From: Stutzerimonas stutzeri
Lineage (GTDB): Bacteria; Pseudomonadota; Gammaproteobacteria; Pseudomonadales; Pseudomonadaceae
Assembly: GCF_009789555.1 (NCBI RefSeq)
Contig: NZ_CP046902.1
Coordinates: 4,232,001-4,296,000 of the forward strand
Direction of reading: 5' to 3'
Length of the DNA stretch: 64,000 nt
Shown: piece after piece, positions 1-7,798 of the stretch
How positions within the stretch are numbered: position 1 is the stretch's first letter
Layout: each line of letters opens with the position of its first letter
Program-made: the position numbers and the translations under genes
The notes under the pieces: generated by a model
Told to the model about the DNA's origin: nothing
The model's input: the letters and a program-made list of their open reading frames with translations, nothing else
The model's database searches: none

Positions 1-938
1 TCCGTAAGCACACCGCGCCTTCGCATCTCAAAATACACATCTATGCGTTGATTGAGCTTGTGCGGCTCCAATAACGAACTAAAGTACTTCACTTGATCGA
101 GAGCCGTCTCAATGAAATACTTAGTGAAAGCCAATAAGCCCGAGTCAGATAGCGCGCCGCGACCATCTAGGTCACCTTTTCGAGGTTGATCAGCTTTTGA
201 TAGCGCATCGTAATACGCTTCAACGTTCCGCCCAAACCCTCTGCTCATCGACCACAAGCCATACCCTCCTAGACCAGCTGCACGTAGATACTGATCAGTA
301 AAGAGCCTACCAGCACGACCATTTCCGTCTAAAAAAGGATGAATCCACATTAATCGATGATGAGATCCGGCCGCTGCGAATATCGGCGTCAACCCAAATA
401 AGCGATCAAGCCTGTACGCACTCTCAAACCACCGAATATATGCTTCAACATCAGCGGCTGCCGGCGGTAAGTGCTTTCCAACTTTTACATCAGTTTCCCG
501 CAGAGCCCCAGGGACAAGCTTTATCTCACCACCGTCGTTTTTTCTTATATTTAAGAACTTATCAGGAACCCCATCATAGAACTCGCGATGAATTCTAAGA
601 AGGTATTCCTTCCCACATATTTCTAATTTATCAACTGGCGAAAGCGCTAAGTTTTTCTGAACCTCAATATGTCGCTTTACCTCCAGCAGTTCATCACTAA
701 GCGCCCTTTCTTCCGCCTCTTCTTGAGCGTGAAGAATATCGGCCGGATGAGTAGGATTACCCTCAATCCGATTGCTGTAAAAAGAGTTCACCGCCCTGAG
801 TAGGACAGTCATCGGTCGTCTTAACGGATCAGGAATATTTGCATGCAACGCAGCATCCAAGCGACAGAGCTCGACAACCGCGTCCTGAAGCTCGCCAGGA
901 GCACTATCTTGACTAAGAAACGGAACAACGTTAATCAT
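1..938 (-). CDS. Fic-domain protein, 3' end beyond window
   Basis: The gene reads leftward off the window edge, so about 312 residues are visible and the C-terminus is missing. The Fic active-site motif HPFLDGNGRAGR is at residues 200-211; it places the catalytic His and the phosphate-binding loop of enzymes that transfer AMP or other nucleotide parts to target proteins. An S-x-x-x-E-G motif at residues 55-60 (SNRIEGN) matches the self-inhibitory helix of class II Fic proteins, so no separate antitoxin is required. The ATG at 936-938 has GAGG about ten bases upstream. It lies outside the integrase, the slot where Pf4 carries its PfiT/PfiA toxin-antitoxin genes. It is probably element cargo; the target is unknown. 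Confidence 0.9.
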   Translation of the reverse strand, partial: MINVVPFLSQDSAPGELQDAVVELCRLDAALHANIPDPLRRPMTVLLRAVNSFYSNRIEGNPTHPADILHAQEEAEERALSDELLEVKRHIEVQKNLALSPVDKLEICGKEYLLRIHREFYDGVPDKFLNIRKNDGGEIKLVPGALRETDVKVGKHLPPAAADVEAYIRWFESAYRLDRLFGLTPIFAAAGSHHRLMWIHPFLDGNGRAGRLFTDQYLRAAGLGGYGLWSMSRGFGRNVEAYYDALSKADQPRKGDLDGRGALSDSGLLAFTKYFIETALDQVKYFSSLLEPHKLNQRIDVYFEMRRRGVLT

Positions 939-1028
939 TTGCCGGCCTCATAATTCCTTTCAAGCCTTTATTCTAGAGGCTTTTGATCTTTTTTTCGTCT
1001 TGATTTTGCCGGAAAAATTGCCGGCCGT

Positions 1029-2021
1029 CTAAATCCTTGAGTCAGCCAACGGTCCCAACCTGATCGCATCGTGCAAATGCTCAGGCGCAAGGTGTGCATA
1101 GCGCATCGTCATGTTCAGCGAGGCATGGCCCAGGATTTCTTTCAGCGTCACGATGTGCCCACCGCCCATGATGAAGTGAGCGGCGAAGGTATGGCGCAGG
1201 ATGTGGCTTGATTGCCCACGTGGTGGCTTGATCGTGGTCGAGAGAAGGACCAGCCGAAACACGCCGATGCAGTTGGTGAACGGCCCGTAGGTTTGCCAGT
1301 GCTTCTTGATCGCCGCCACCAGCTCGGGCGTTACCGGGACCACCCGCACCCGCTTCGATTTCGTATTGGCGAACACCAGGGCGTTGCCTCTAATCCGCTC
1401 CGGTCGCAGCGCTTGAGCCTCACCCCATCGAGCACCGGTCGCCAAACATATCCGCGCAACAAGGGCCGGATGCGGCGACGTGGTGCGAGCTTGGAGCGCA
1501 TCGAGCAGTTCGGTTATCTGCGGCTTGGTCAGGTAGGCCAAGGGGCGTTCCTGCAACCGAACGGGACGAATACGGGTAAAAGGACAGGGATAGTCGATCA
1601 CGTCGAGTTTGTGCAGCTCGTTGTAAACGGCTTTCAGGTAACCGAGCCGATTGTTCGCCGTCTTGCCGGTTACGCCTGCAGCCATCCAACGCGCGCGCGT
1701 GGCGGCGATCTTCGCGCCGTCGACCATGCGAGCTATCGGGTCGCCCATCGCCTTCGCACACGCCCGCAGGATCGCCACACGACGAACGCCATCGGACAGC
1801 GAGACGCCGTGAAGATCGAACCATAGCTCGACCAGCTCTGACAGCCTGCGCTTGTCCTTTGGCCGTGGCGCCCAATCGTTAGATTCGCTGCACTTGGCCC
1901 GACAGGTCGCCTCGAAGCGCATCGCCTCAGCCTTGGTCTTCAGCGTCTTGCGAAACCGCTTGCCTTTGACCGGCTCAACATCGACCAGCCAGCGACCATC
2001 CGAGCGCTGATGAATCGCCAT
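1029..2021 (-). CDS. tyrosine site-specific integrase of the filamentous prophage
   Basis: This 330-residue protein is a phage-type tyrosine recombinase that would insert and excise the prophage. Catalytic positions can be read directly: Arg198 in TGARWGE, His273 and Arg276 in HILRHTFA, His299 in LGHAS, and the nucleophile Tyr309 in MRYAH. The N-terminal 150 residues fit the arm- and core-binding domains. The ATG overlaps the stop of the replication gene by one base (TGATG), so the two are probably translationally coupled. It is the last phage gene on the minus strand, as in Pf phages, and points toward the expected intact tRNA beyond the left edge. Confidence 0.93.
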   Translation of the reverse strand: MAIHQRSDGRWLVDVEPVKGKRFRKTLKTKAEAMRFEATCRAKCSESNDWAPRPKDKRRLSELVELWFDLHGVSLSDGVRRVAILRACAKAMGDPIARMVDGAKIAATRARWMAAGVTGKTANNRLGYLKAVYNELHKLDVIDYPCPFTRIRPVRLQERPLAYLTKPQITELLDALQARTTSPHPALVARICLATGARWGEAQALRPERIRGNALVFANTKSKRVRVVPVTPELVAAIKKHWQTYGPFTNCIGVFRLVLLSTTIKPPRGQSSHILRHTFAAHFIMGGGHIVTLKEILGHASLNMTMRYAHLAPEHLHDAIRLGPLADSRI

Positions 2022-3298
2022 CAGACCGCCCTACCCCACCGCACATGCCGCTCTTGGAGCAGGTTCTTGATGTGCTTGTACAGATCACGCTCGCTCATAT
2101 CCTTGGCGGCGTAGTGGTCACGGATTACGGGCCAGCATTCCCAGTCCTTCAGTCGATCAAATGCGGTTTTAGCGCCCACCCGCTCCCTTGCTATTAGGCT
2201 TACGAAGTTTCCCAGGAACAGTTCCACGTTCTTTCCACTGAAGCCACGGCTGGTCTTGTAGTAGCGCTTGTACTCGGTCTCATCGACCAAGGAATCAACC
2301 GCCACATCGACCCGCACGTCATCACGCATCAGCGTCCAGATCGGCTCATATTGCCCTGGACGATGCAGCAACTTGAACTGGCAAAGCCCGTAGCTCCAAA
2401 GGCCGTCCAGGTGAGCCGAGAATGCAGCGAAGGAATCCGTCTCGATAGCCTCACCGGTCTTTGCGCTGATCGATCCACTGGCGAACTGCTGGATGACCGA
2501 ATGGTGGTAGCGTAGCTCGACACGCCAAACGTCCGCTTTCGGGTCGTAGTTGTCCGGGTCGCCAGCATCGAACGAGTCCCGACGACGCCAGACGCTTTCC
2601 CAGAAGTCGAGCTTATCGGTAGCGCGGGCCTGTTCGGTCTTGTTGTAGATACAGAGCTGCACGCCACCAGCCGAGCCAAACATTGATGTTTCGCCACGAC
2701 CGTAGACGCTGGACTTGGTCGCCCAATTGATCTCGTTGATGCCCGAGATATCGCGGTGCGTCCTGGCGCGACAGTGCAGACGTGCCACCAGATCCACCGG
2801 AGGCTTCCAGCCCTGGATATCCAACGCCAGATGGACAGCGCACTGGTTGCGTTCGCGGTGTGTCATCACGGCTGCGGCGTAATAGTCCATCCGCTCTTGC
2901 AGGCGCTCAGGCGACAGCGCGTCGATGGCATGCGGTGACACCTCGATTTTCAGGTGTGGGCCGATGTTCTCAAGCTTGGCGTTGAAGTTCTTGATGAGCA
3001 GGATGAACCCGAGATCGGCGTTCTGGAGCTTGTACTGGTAGCCCGAGTCCCGGCCAACACGACCGGCGTGCCAGAACTCTCCGGCAAACTCGACCATAGC
3101 GCCCGGTTTCTCAAACAGCGCCATGATTTCCGGGCGGATCAGTCCGCGATAAAGCTGACGGACCGTGTCGACACCGCAACGTAGCAGGCGAACGCCTGTC
3201 AGGTCGGTTAGCTTTGCCGAATGGCTGTCGAAGAACAGGCGTCCGTCAGGCGTTTCTTCGAATTGGCGATTAACTCTGATCTGGTCTTTAACGCTCAT
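2021..3298 (-). CDS. filamentous phage replication initiation protein
   Basis: This 425-residue protein sits between the Zot gene and the integrase, the position of the Pf1/Pf4 replication initiator. Its size and the paired tyrosines (for example in RMDYYAAA and YKRYYKT) are consistent with a rolling-circle nickase that starts phage DNA synthesis. I cannot assign the catalytic tyrosine by eye, so the function rests mainly on gene order and overall resemblance. A strong hairpin at 3367-3427, just upstream of its start, is a plausible site of action. The stop overlaps the integrase start. Confidence 0.78.
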   Translation of the reverse strand: MSVKDQIRVNRQFEETPDGRLFFDSHSAKLTDLTGVRLLRCGVDTVRQLYRGLIRPEIMALFEKPGAMVEFAGEFWHAGRVGRDSGYQYKLQNADLGFILLIKNFNAKLENIGPHLKIEVSPHAIDALSPERLQERMDYYAAAVMTHRERNQCAVHLALDIQGWKPPVDLVARLHCRARTHRDISGINEINWATKSSVYGRGETSMFGSAGGVQLCIYNKTEQARATDKLDFWESVWRRRDSFDAGDPDNYDPKADVWRVELRYHHSVIQQFASGSISAKTGEAIETDSFAAFSAHLDGLWSYGLCQFKLLHRPGQYEPIWTLMRDDVRVDVAVDSLVDETEYKRYYKTSRGFSGKNVELFLGNFVSLIARERVGAKTAFDRLKDWECWPVIRDHYAAKDMSERDLYKHIKNLLQERHVRWGRAV

Positions 3299-3366
3299 TT
3301 TCTAGTGCTCCAAATAGCAACGAATCGACACTGTTCAAACTGGTTTATCTGACGTGTTACAGGGAC

Positions 3367-3427
3367 GTCAGCGCGCGCGCTTGCACGCCGGCTCGTGCCT
3401 CGCCGTGCGTGCAAAGGACGCGCTGAC
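3367..3427. repeat. large imperfect hairpin between zot and rep genes
   Basis: An outer inverted repeat GTCAGCGCG / CGCGCTGAC encloses an inner one, TTGCACG..CGGC / GCCG..CGTGCAA, giving a stem-loop of about 60 nt. It lies in the only sizeable gap between the assembly genes and the replication gene. In filamentous phages such gaps hold the replication origin and packaging hairpin. A simple terminator for the zot transcript is the alternative, but there is no T-run next to the stem. Confidence 0.6.
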
Positions 3428-3432
3428 GGTCT

Positions 3433-4629
3433 TCACCACAGGAATTGCCCCTTCTCATACGGCACGCGCGTGATGCGGGTGCCGTGGCTTTCGTTCTGGT
3501 CCAGGCGAGGCTGTGCAACCGGCTGCGGTGCCGGTAGCTGGCTGTTTCGGTTCTGGTCCTGCATCGAGCCTCTGTCGGGCTTGGTGTCATCGAAATAGCC
3601 GTTCTGCACGACCGACAGGCAGAACTCGAACGACGCTTCCAGCAACGTGCCCTGCTGTGTGTTGCAGCGGCACCCGGTCAGCCCGTCATCGGTGTCACCA
3701 ATGCTCATGCGTCGTCGGTTGCGGCTGATCAGCTCTCGGTCGGTGGTGGCGATGCACACCGGCTTGGGAAAGGATTGCGGCGTATTCAGCTGGTCATAAA
3801 TCGGCGCGGAGCCGGGAACATCCTGAATCCGGGGCACACGTGAGCCGAGGTACTGCTCAAGCGTTTGTGGCTGCTCTGCGCCTTGGGTGCCGATGGGGTT
3901 GATGAACGAGCCGACCACACTTTTGGCTTGATCGACCATGCTTTCGGATTCGACCTGCGCGCCGATCTGGGCTGTTGATTCGTGCGCGGTCTTCTCCTGT
4001 TCATATCGGGCATAGGCGCGGTACACGAGGAAGCCCGCCCCGATGATCACCGCCGCGGCCAATAGGAACTTGGTCGGCACCTTGGTCTGGAAGTGGTGCT
4101 TGGCGTTGGTGCTGGTATAGGCACCGAAGTACTTCTTATCCAGCCGGAGCGACTTCTTGTCGGCATCCTTGAAGCTGGATTTCACCTCGACCTTTTCCAC
4201 CACCACTTCCGACTCGAAGCGCAGCAGCTGGGACGATTTGAAGACGCGCCAGTAGTGAATATGCGAGTTGCACAGGCGGCGCAGATGAACATCGAGGTAG
4301 CGCGGGTCCTGGGTGACCAGATGCACTTCGTGGCCCTGGTGGCGCATGGTCTCGAAGCGGGTGATGTGCTCCGGTGGCCGTGCTCGTGGATCGCGTGAAC
4401 CAAACCAGCCTTGCGCCTCATCGACCACGATGATCGCGTCGGCCGGTAGCTCGTACCACTTCTCGGGATCTTCAAACACGAACCAGCTCGCCTTGAGCTG
4501 TTCGGGTTTAAGACCATTGATGTTGTGGTAGTAAACGACGCGCCCTTGGGCGTGGGCGCTTTGGTCGACTTCGCGGATGGTGTTTAGGGTCTTGCCGTGC
4601 CCCGGCTTACCCGTGCGGATGATGAGCAT
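3433..4629 (-). CDS. zot: Zot-domain phage assembly ATPase (pI-like)
   Basis: This 398-residue protein has an N-terminal P-loop (GKPGHGKT, residues 7-14) and a Walker B motif ending in VVDEAQ, followed by a transmembrane segment (FLLAAAVIIGAGFLVYRAY) and a periplasmic tail. That is the architecture of the Zot/pI morphogenesis ATPase that drives filamentous virion extrusion through the inner membrane. A reading frame extends further upstream into the previous gene, but the P-loop normally starts right after MLII, and the ATG at 4627-4629 follows the DUF2523 stop by four bases, so I use that start. The tail is Gln/Pro-rich. Confidence 0.9.
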   Translation of the reverse strand: MLIIRTGKPGHGKTLNTIREVDQSAHAQGRVVYYHNINGLKPEQLKASWFVFEDPEKWYELPADAIIVVDEAQGWFGSRDPRARPPEHITRFETMRHQGHEVHLVTQDPRYLDVHLRRLCNSHIHYWRVFKSSQLLRFESEVVVEKVEVKSSFKDADKKSLRLDKKYFGAYTSTNAKHHFQTKVPTKFLLAAAVIIGAGFLVYRAYARYEQEKTAHESTAQIGAQVESESMVDQAKSVVGSFINPIGTQGAEQPQTLEQYLGSRVPRIQDVPGSAPIYDQLNTPQSFPKPVCIATTDRELISRNRRRMSIGDTDDGLTGCRCNTQQGTLLEASFEFCLSVVQNGYFDDTKPDRGSMQDQNRNSQLPAPQPVAQPRLDQNESHGTRITRVPYEKGQFLW

Positions 4630-4633
4630 GGGA

Positions 4634-4948
4634 TCAGGCCGTGAAGGTGGTGACGTTGCCGAGCTTGGTGCGGCGATCGGCAAGTTTGTCGATGCCGGTC
4701 AGCACCAGACGCGTAGTGATCGCAGCGAAGTACATGTTCAGCGCCACATCGATCTTCGCCAGCCCCAGGATCATCTGGATCGACTGAGCGACGTTGCCCA
4801 TGTTGGCAAGCATGTAATCCTTCGCTTCCCCGATCACGAAGTTGATGCCGAGGTAGCTGACCATTCCAATCCCAAGCACCCTCAGCACCATCATGACCAG
4901 GGGTTTGACAATCATTACGGCGAGCATGGCGAGGTAGTAAAAGTGCAT
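4634..4948 (-). CDS. DUF2523 membrane protein, pVI-like minor coat
   Basis: This 104-residue protein has three hydrophobic segments (around residues 4-22, 25-42 and 70-90) and sits between the adsorption protein and Zot. That is the usual place of the DUF2523 family, regarded as the pVI-like tip protein of Pf-type phages. Its ATG overlaps the stop of the upstream adsorption gene (TGATG), and the Zot start follows four bases after its own stop, so the three assembly genes form a tightly coupled set. Confidence 0.82.
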   Translation of the reverse strand: MHFYYLAMLAVMIVKPLVMMVLRVLGIGMVSYLGINFVIGEAKDYMLANMGNVAQSIQMILGLAKIDVALNMYFAAITTRLVLTGIDKLADRRTKLGNVTTFTA

Positions 4949-6366
4949 CAGGCACCTCCAAACGCGCGGCCGACGTAAACGGCGCAGAACATTGCGGTAA
5001 AGGCGACGATCAGCCAGGACATGTCCGTAGCCGCTTGGCAGAGAGGTTTGTAATCAAGTTGCAGGGTGCGTCCACCGCTTGAGCGAAGGTTCATGCTCTC
5101 GGGTGACGGGCAGCCGGACGGCAGGAAGCGCCCGGCACCGCTGATGAAACTAGGGGCGTTAACCTCAGCTTCTTTCAGCTCGAACTCTTCGCCCTGGAAC
5201 AGCCCTTCGATATCGGATTTCTTGTTTTCAAAATTGGCCTGCTCTTCGGCGTTGCAGCGCATCTGCTTCTGCTGCTTGAGGATGGCGCACTGGACTGCAT
5301 CGCCTTTGCAGCTGATCTCGGCATCGCACTCCTCACCGGTTACGCCGGGCTCAACGCATTTGTTCGGATCGGTGGCCGGGTCGCATTTGTCGTCTCCCTT
5401 GCCGTCACCTTCGCCTTCGCTTTCGCCATCGCCATCGCCATCGCCATCGCCATCGCCATCGCCATCGCCCTCACCGTCGCCTTCTCCATCCCCTGTGCCA
5501 TCCCCTTCACCCCCTCCGTCTCCGTCTCCTTCGCCAGAGTCGTCACCCTCTCCGTCTCCCTCGCCGTCACCCGGATCATCCGGATCGGTCGGGTTCTCCG
5601 GGTCGGGGTTCTCAGCGTCATCGCAGCCACCCACCTCAACGTCGGGGTCACAGACCTTCGGTGGTTCCTCGCTGCAGAACGTACCGTTCCACACATGGCC
5701 GTCAGGACAGCCGTTGTCCGGGTCAGGCGCCGGGGTGTCGTCGGGATTGGTGGTGTCGCTTGGTCCTGCGGGCGCGGTGCGAGTCGGTTCGCCACCTGTG
5801 CATTCAAGCCCCGCGCTTTTGTATTCAAAAGAGCCGAAGACGCCGGGAGGATTGCCGCTGGTGTAGGCGTACACGTTGGTCGGCGCAGTGAAGCCCCAGG
5901 TGTATTGGCAGCTATTGGCGCAGACGCTGCCTGGAGGCTCGGTCGAGGGCTCGCCGACGGCAGCTTTGATCAGGTGCTGGTGAAGGATGGTTTGGCCGTT
6001 GGTTGTCTCACACTGACTATCACAAGCACCTGTCGTGGTGTTGTAAACGCTTCCTGCAGGGCAGGAAGCGCCAAAACGGCGAACGGTATAAGTGTTGTTA
6101 TAAGGGGTATAGGTGGGCGAGCCGGACTTGATTACATAGCAATACGCGACAGATTCGCTACCAGGCATCATTTTCGAGTAGGCATAAGGAAGCGTCTCCT
6201 GAACAGCAATATATGCTCGACATGCGGCATCATGGTTTATGTATTTCGTTGACGTGGCAGCGGAGCCAGCTGTAGCGGCTACGGACCAAAAATAATCCGC
6301 CGCATATGCCCTCATCGAACCAGCAATAAAGAGGATTAGCAGCAAAACCTTTGCCATGCCCTTCAT
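4948..6366 (-). CDS. pIII-like adsorption / minor coat protein (CoaA-like)
   Basis: This 472-residue protein starts with a signal peptide (MKGMAKVLLLILFIAGSMRAYA), has a Cys-rich N-terminal region, a long Asp/Gly/Glu/Pro-rich linker (about residues 195-330), a second Cys-rich domain and a C-terminal membrane anchor (WLIVAFTAMFCAVYVGRAFG). This matches the receptor-binding tip protein of filamentous phages: N-terminal domains, flexible glycine-rich linker and anchored C-terminus. The linker is encoded partly by a pure hexanucleotide repeat at 5425-5466. Which pilus or receptor it binds cannot be read from the sequence. Confidence 0.85.
   Translation of the reverse strand: MKGMAKVLLLILFIAGSMRAYAADYFWSVAATAGSAATSTKYINHDAACRAYIAVQETLPYAYSKMMPGSESVAYCYVIKSGSPTYTPYNNTYTVRRFGASCPAGSVYNTTTGACDSQCETTNGQTILHQHLIKAAVGEPSTEPPGSVCANSCQYTWGFTAPTNVYAYTSGNPPGVFGSFEYKSAGLECTGGEPTRTAPAGPSDTTNPDDTPAPDPDNGCPDGHVWNGTFCSEEPPKVCDPDVEVGGCDDAENPDPENPTDPDDPGDGEGDGEGDDSGEGDGDGGGEGDGTGDGEGDGEGDGDGDGDGDGDGDGESEGEGDGKGDDKCDPATDPNKCVEPGVTGEECDAEISCKGDAVQCAILKQQKQMRCNAEEQANFENKKSDIEGLFQGEEFELKEAEVNAPSFISGAGRFLPSGCPSPESMNLRSSGGRTLQLDYKPLCQAATDMSWLIVAFTAMFCAVYVGRAFGGA
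5425..5466. repeat. hexanucleotide tandem repeat (GCCATC)x7
   Basis: Seven exact copies of GCCATC on the plus strand read as GATGGC on the coding strand and encode Asp-Gly pairs in the adsorption-protein linker. Because the unit is six bases, gain or loss of copies changes linker length without shifting the frame. Confidence 0.95.
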
Positions 6367-6368
6367 CC

Positions 6369-6440
6369 CTACACCCGCCCAAAAAACACGAGATAGAACG
6401 CCAGGGTGGTCAGGATCAGGACGTACAGTTGGTAACTCAT
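6369..6440 (-). CDS. 23-residue membrane peptide, possible pVII/pIX-like coat protein
   Basis: A very short frame encodes MSYQLYVLILTTLAFYLVFF plus a GRV tail: one membrane helix followed by a single positive charge. GAGGG lies at good ribosome-binding distance before its ATG (6438-6440), and its stop is two bases before the adsorption gene start. Filamentous phages encode tiny end-cap coat proteins (pVII and pIX in Ff, about 32-33 residues) next to the major coat gene, and this peptide sits in the equivalent place between the major coat and pIII-like genes. The role is inferred from size, hydrophobicity and position. Confidence 0.65.
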   Translation of the reverse strand: MSYQLYVLILTTLAFYLVFFGRV

Positions 6441-6460
6441 TGGCGTTCCCTCGGAAGTGA

Positions 6461-6482
6461 AAACCCCGCCGGAGCGGGGTTT
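6461..6482 (-). terminator. terminator after the major coat gene
   Basis: A nine-pair stem AAACCCCGC / GCGGGGTTT with a four-base loop is followed on the minus strand by a short T-run. A terminator directly after the major coat gene is a standard feature of filamentous phages and allows high coat expression with lower readthrough into the tip and assembly genes. Confidence 0.8.
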
Positions 6483-6516
6483 GTTTGCTTCGGCACGTGC
6501 GGTGCGCAACCCCGGC

Positions 6517-6726
6517 TTACAGGGCGCGGCGCATGTACTTGAACGCCATGGCGGCGATGATCACGGCGAACACCGCCCAGCCGATGGTGCCGACGTCGGT
6601 GCCCGCCTCATCCAGGGCGCCAGTGGCTTCGGCAGGCACAGCCGCATAGACGGTGCCGGCCAGGGTGGAAAGCGCGGCAGCAGCGCCAACGCCGATTTTC
6701 TTGATGAAGTGCTTGTTCAGTTGCAT
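6517..6726 (-). CDS. coaB: major coat protein (pVIII/CoaB-like)
   Basis: This 69-residue precursor has a signal peptide that probably ends at VYA (residue 28), leaving a mature protein of about 41 residues. The mature part has an acidic N-terminal stretch (AVPAEATGALDEAGTD), a hydrophobic helix (IGWAVFAVIIAAMAF) and a basic C-terminus (KYMRRAL) that would contact packaged DNA. This is the class layout of filamentous major coat proteins. It is followed by a terminator and preceded closely by another small membrane protein gene. Confidence 0.93.
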   Translation of the reverse strand: MQLNKHFIKKIGVGAAAALSTLAGTVYAAVPAEATGALDEAGTDVGTIGWAVFAVIIAAMAFKYMRRAL

Positions 6727-6736
6727 GGGTGATACC

Positions 6737-6952
6737 TCACTGTTTCAGGACTTTTTTGAGGACCAGGAAGCCGAACACGGTGGCGAACAGAACAATCGCT
6801 TCGCCCTGTAGCTCGGTGACTTGGTCCCAGGACAGTGCAGCGCCGTAGAGGCTCTGCATTTCCTCGACCGTGAGGGCAACCAGCGACCCGGAGCAGACAG
6901 GCGAGCCGTCAGCGCCTTGCAGCCAGTCACCCTCACAGGCGAGAAAATTCAT
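6737..6952 (-). CDS. small single-span phage membrane protein
   Basis: This 71-residue protein has two cysteines near the N-terminus (LACEGD, PVCSGS) and a C-terminal membrane helix (AIVLFATVFGFLVLKKVLKQ) ending in lysines. Its ATG overlaps the stop of the upstream Cys4 gene (ATGA), and it ends ten bases before the major coat gene. Pf phages have small membrane-protein genes at the same place. It may be a minor coat or assembly protein; I see no cleavable signal peptide. Confidence 0.75.
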   Translation of the reverse strand: MNFLACEGDWLQGADGSPVCSGSLVALTVEEMQSLYGAALSWDQVTELQGEAIVLFATVFGFLVLKKVLKQ

Positions 6953-7128
6953 GCACCGGCCTCAATGAGGTCGGCGGCTTGTTCGAGGGGTTCGCAGTCA
7001 GGGCAGACGGCAAAATGGGGCGGCAACCGCAGATCGAGCAACAGATCGCTCTGCGCTGCGGGCAGGCGCATGAGCTTGCCCATGTCGTTGCCGCAGCAGT
7101 CACAGATAACGCGGTCACCGATCAGCAT
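6949..7128 (-). CDS. Cys4 zinc-ribbon-like phage mini-protein
   Basis: This 59-residue protein carries two cysteine pairs, CDCC near residue 9 and CPDC near residue 43, spaced as in a small treble-clef or zinc-ribbon fold. It lies between the ssDNA-binding protein and the coat block, with ATGA overlap to the next gene. Short Cys-pair proteins occur at this location in Pf-type phages. The biochemical role is unknown. Confidence 0.75.
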   Translation of the reverse strand: MLIGDRVICDCCGNDMGKLMRLPAAQSDLLLDLRLPPHFAVCPDCEPLEQAADLIEAGA

Positions 7129-7143
7129 GGTGGGCCCCTCCCC

Positions 7144-7506
7144 TTAGTTAGCTTTTGCCGGTTCGCCGGCTTTGGCTTGCGGTTGTGGGGTCGGGGTGCG
7201 CGGGGTTTCGGTGCCGTTGCGTGGCTTCACGGCTTCCAGTTGCAGGGCTAGGTTCTTGCCCTTGTTCTGGCCGCCACGGGCAATCTCGAAGTGGATGCGC
7301 ACCAGTTGCAGCGGCTCGAAGTGGGCACCGGCTGCGAAGATTTCGTCGGCTACTTCGTCCGCTGCTGCCATGCCGATGATGGAAAGACCGTGTTCGGTCT
7401 TGCCGTCTGGTTCGTCGCCGTAGAAGACCTTGATGTATTTCTGGCCGGCTTCACCGTCGAAGCGTTGAGTGCCGAGAAATGCAACTTCCATAGTCGAACG
7501 TGCCAT
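7144..7506 (-). CDS. phage single-stranded DNA-binding protein (helix-destabilizing, gV-like)
   Basis: This 120-residue protein starts MARSTMEVAFLGTQRF and ends in a Pro/Ala/Lys-rich low-complexity tail. Position and size match the Pf1/Pf4 ssDNA-binding protein that coats new phage single strands and hands them to the assembly machinery. The tail after about residue 95 (RTPTPQPQ) resembles the flexible C-terminal extension of other SSB-like proteins. It is the first gene after a long AT-rich intergenic region that probably holds its promoter. Confidence 0.82.
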   Translation of the reverse strand: MARSTMEVAFLGTQRFDGEAGQKYIKVFYGDEPDGKTEHGLSIIGMAAADEVADEIFAAGAHFEPLQLVRIHFEIARGGQNKGKNLALQLEAVKPRNGTETPRTPTPQPQAKAGEPAKAN

Positions 7507-7798
7507 CTGTGTTTCCTCTCTCTAGTTGCGCCTGATTGCGCTGCTTTGCTTTCGGCAGGCCGAGCGATTCCGAACGAGTGAAAAGCAATTTCACTGCGAC
7601 CGGCTTGTTACTTGGCTTGCGGGATATCTATAGCTGTATTTTTACGCTCTTGAAACAACTATTTATGACGTATTAAAATAATCAATATTTAATTTTCACA
7701 ATGAAACAAATAGTGCTGAATTGACACTTCCCATTTGATCAACCATTAAATTTGTTAATTATCCGCAACGCTGTTTAACACCAAGGGCTTTGCCCTTG
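7507..7798. other. AT-rich intergenic region upstream of the phage structural operon
   Basis: No convincing gene is seen. Positions about 7630-7775 are much more AT-rich than the flanks. A candidate minus-strand promoter (TTTCAA, 17-base spacer, TATAGA, around 7625-7655) would serve the ssDNA-binding and coat genes, but the -35 is weak. An origin or a nucleoid-protein binding site is also possible. Confidence 0.45.
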
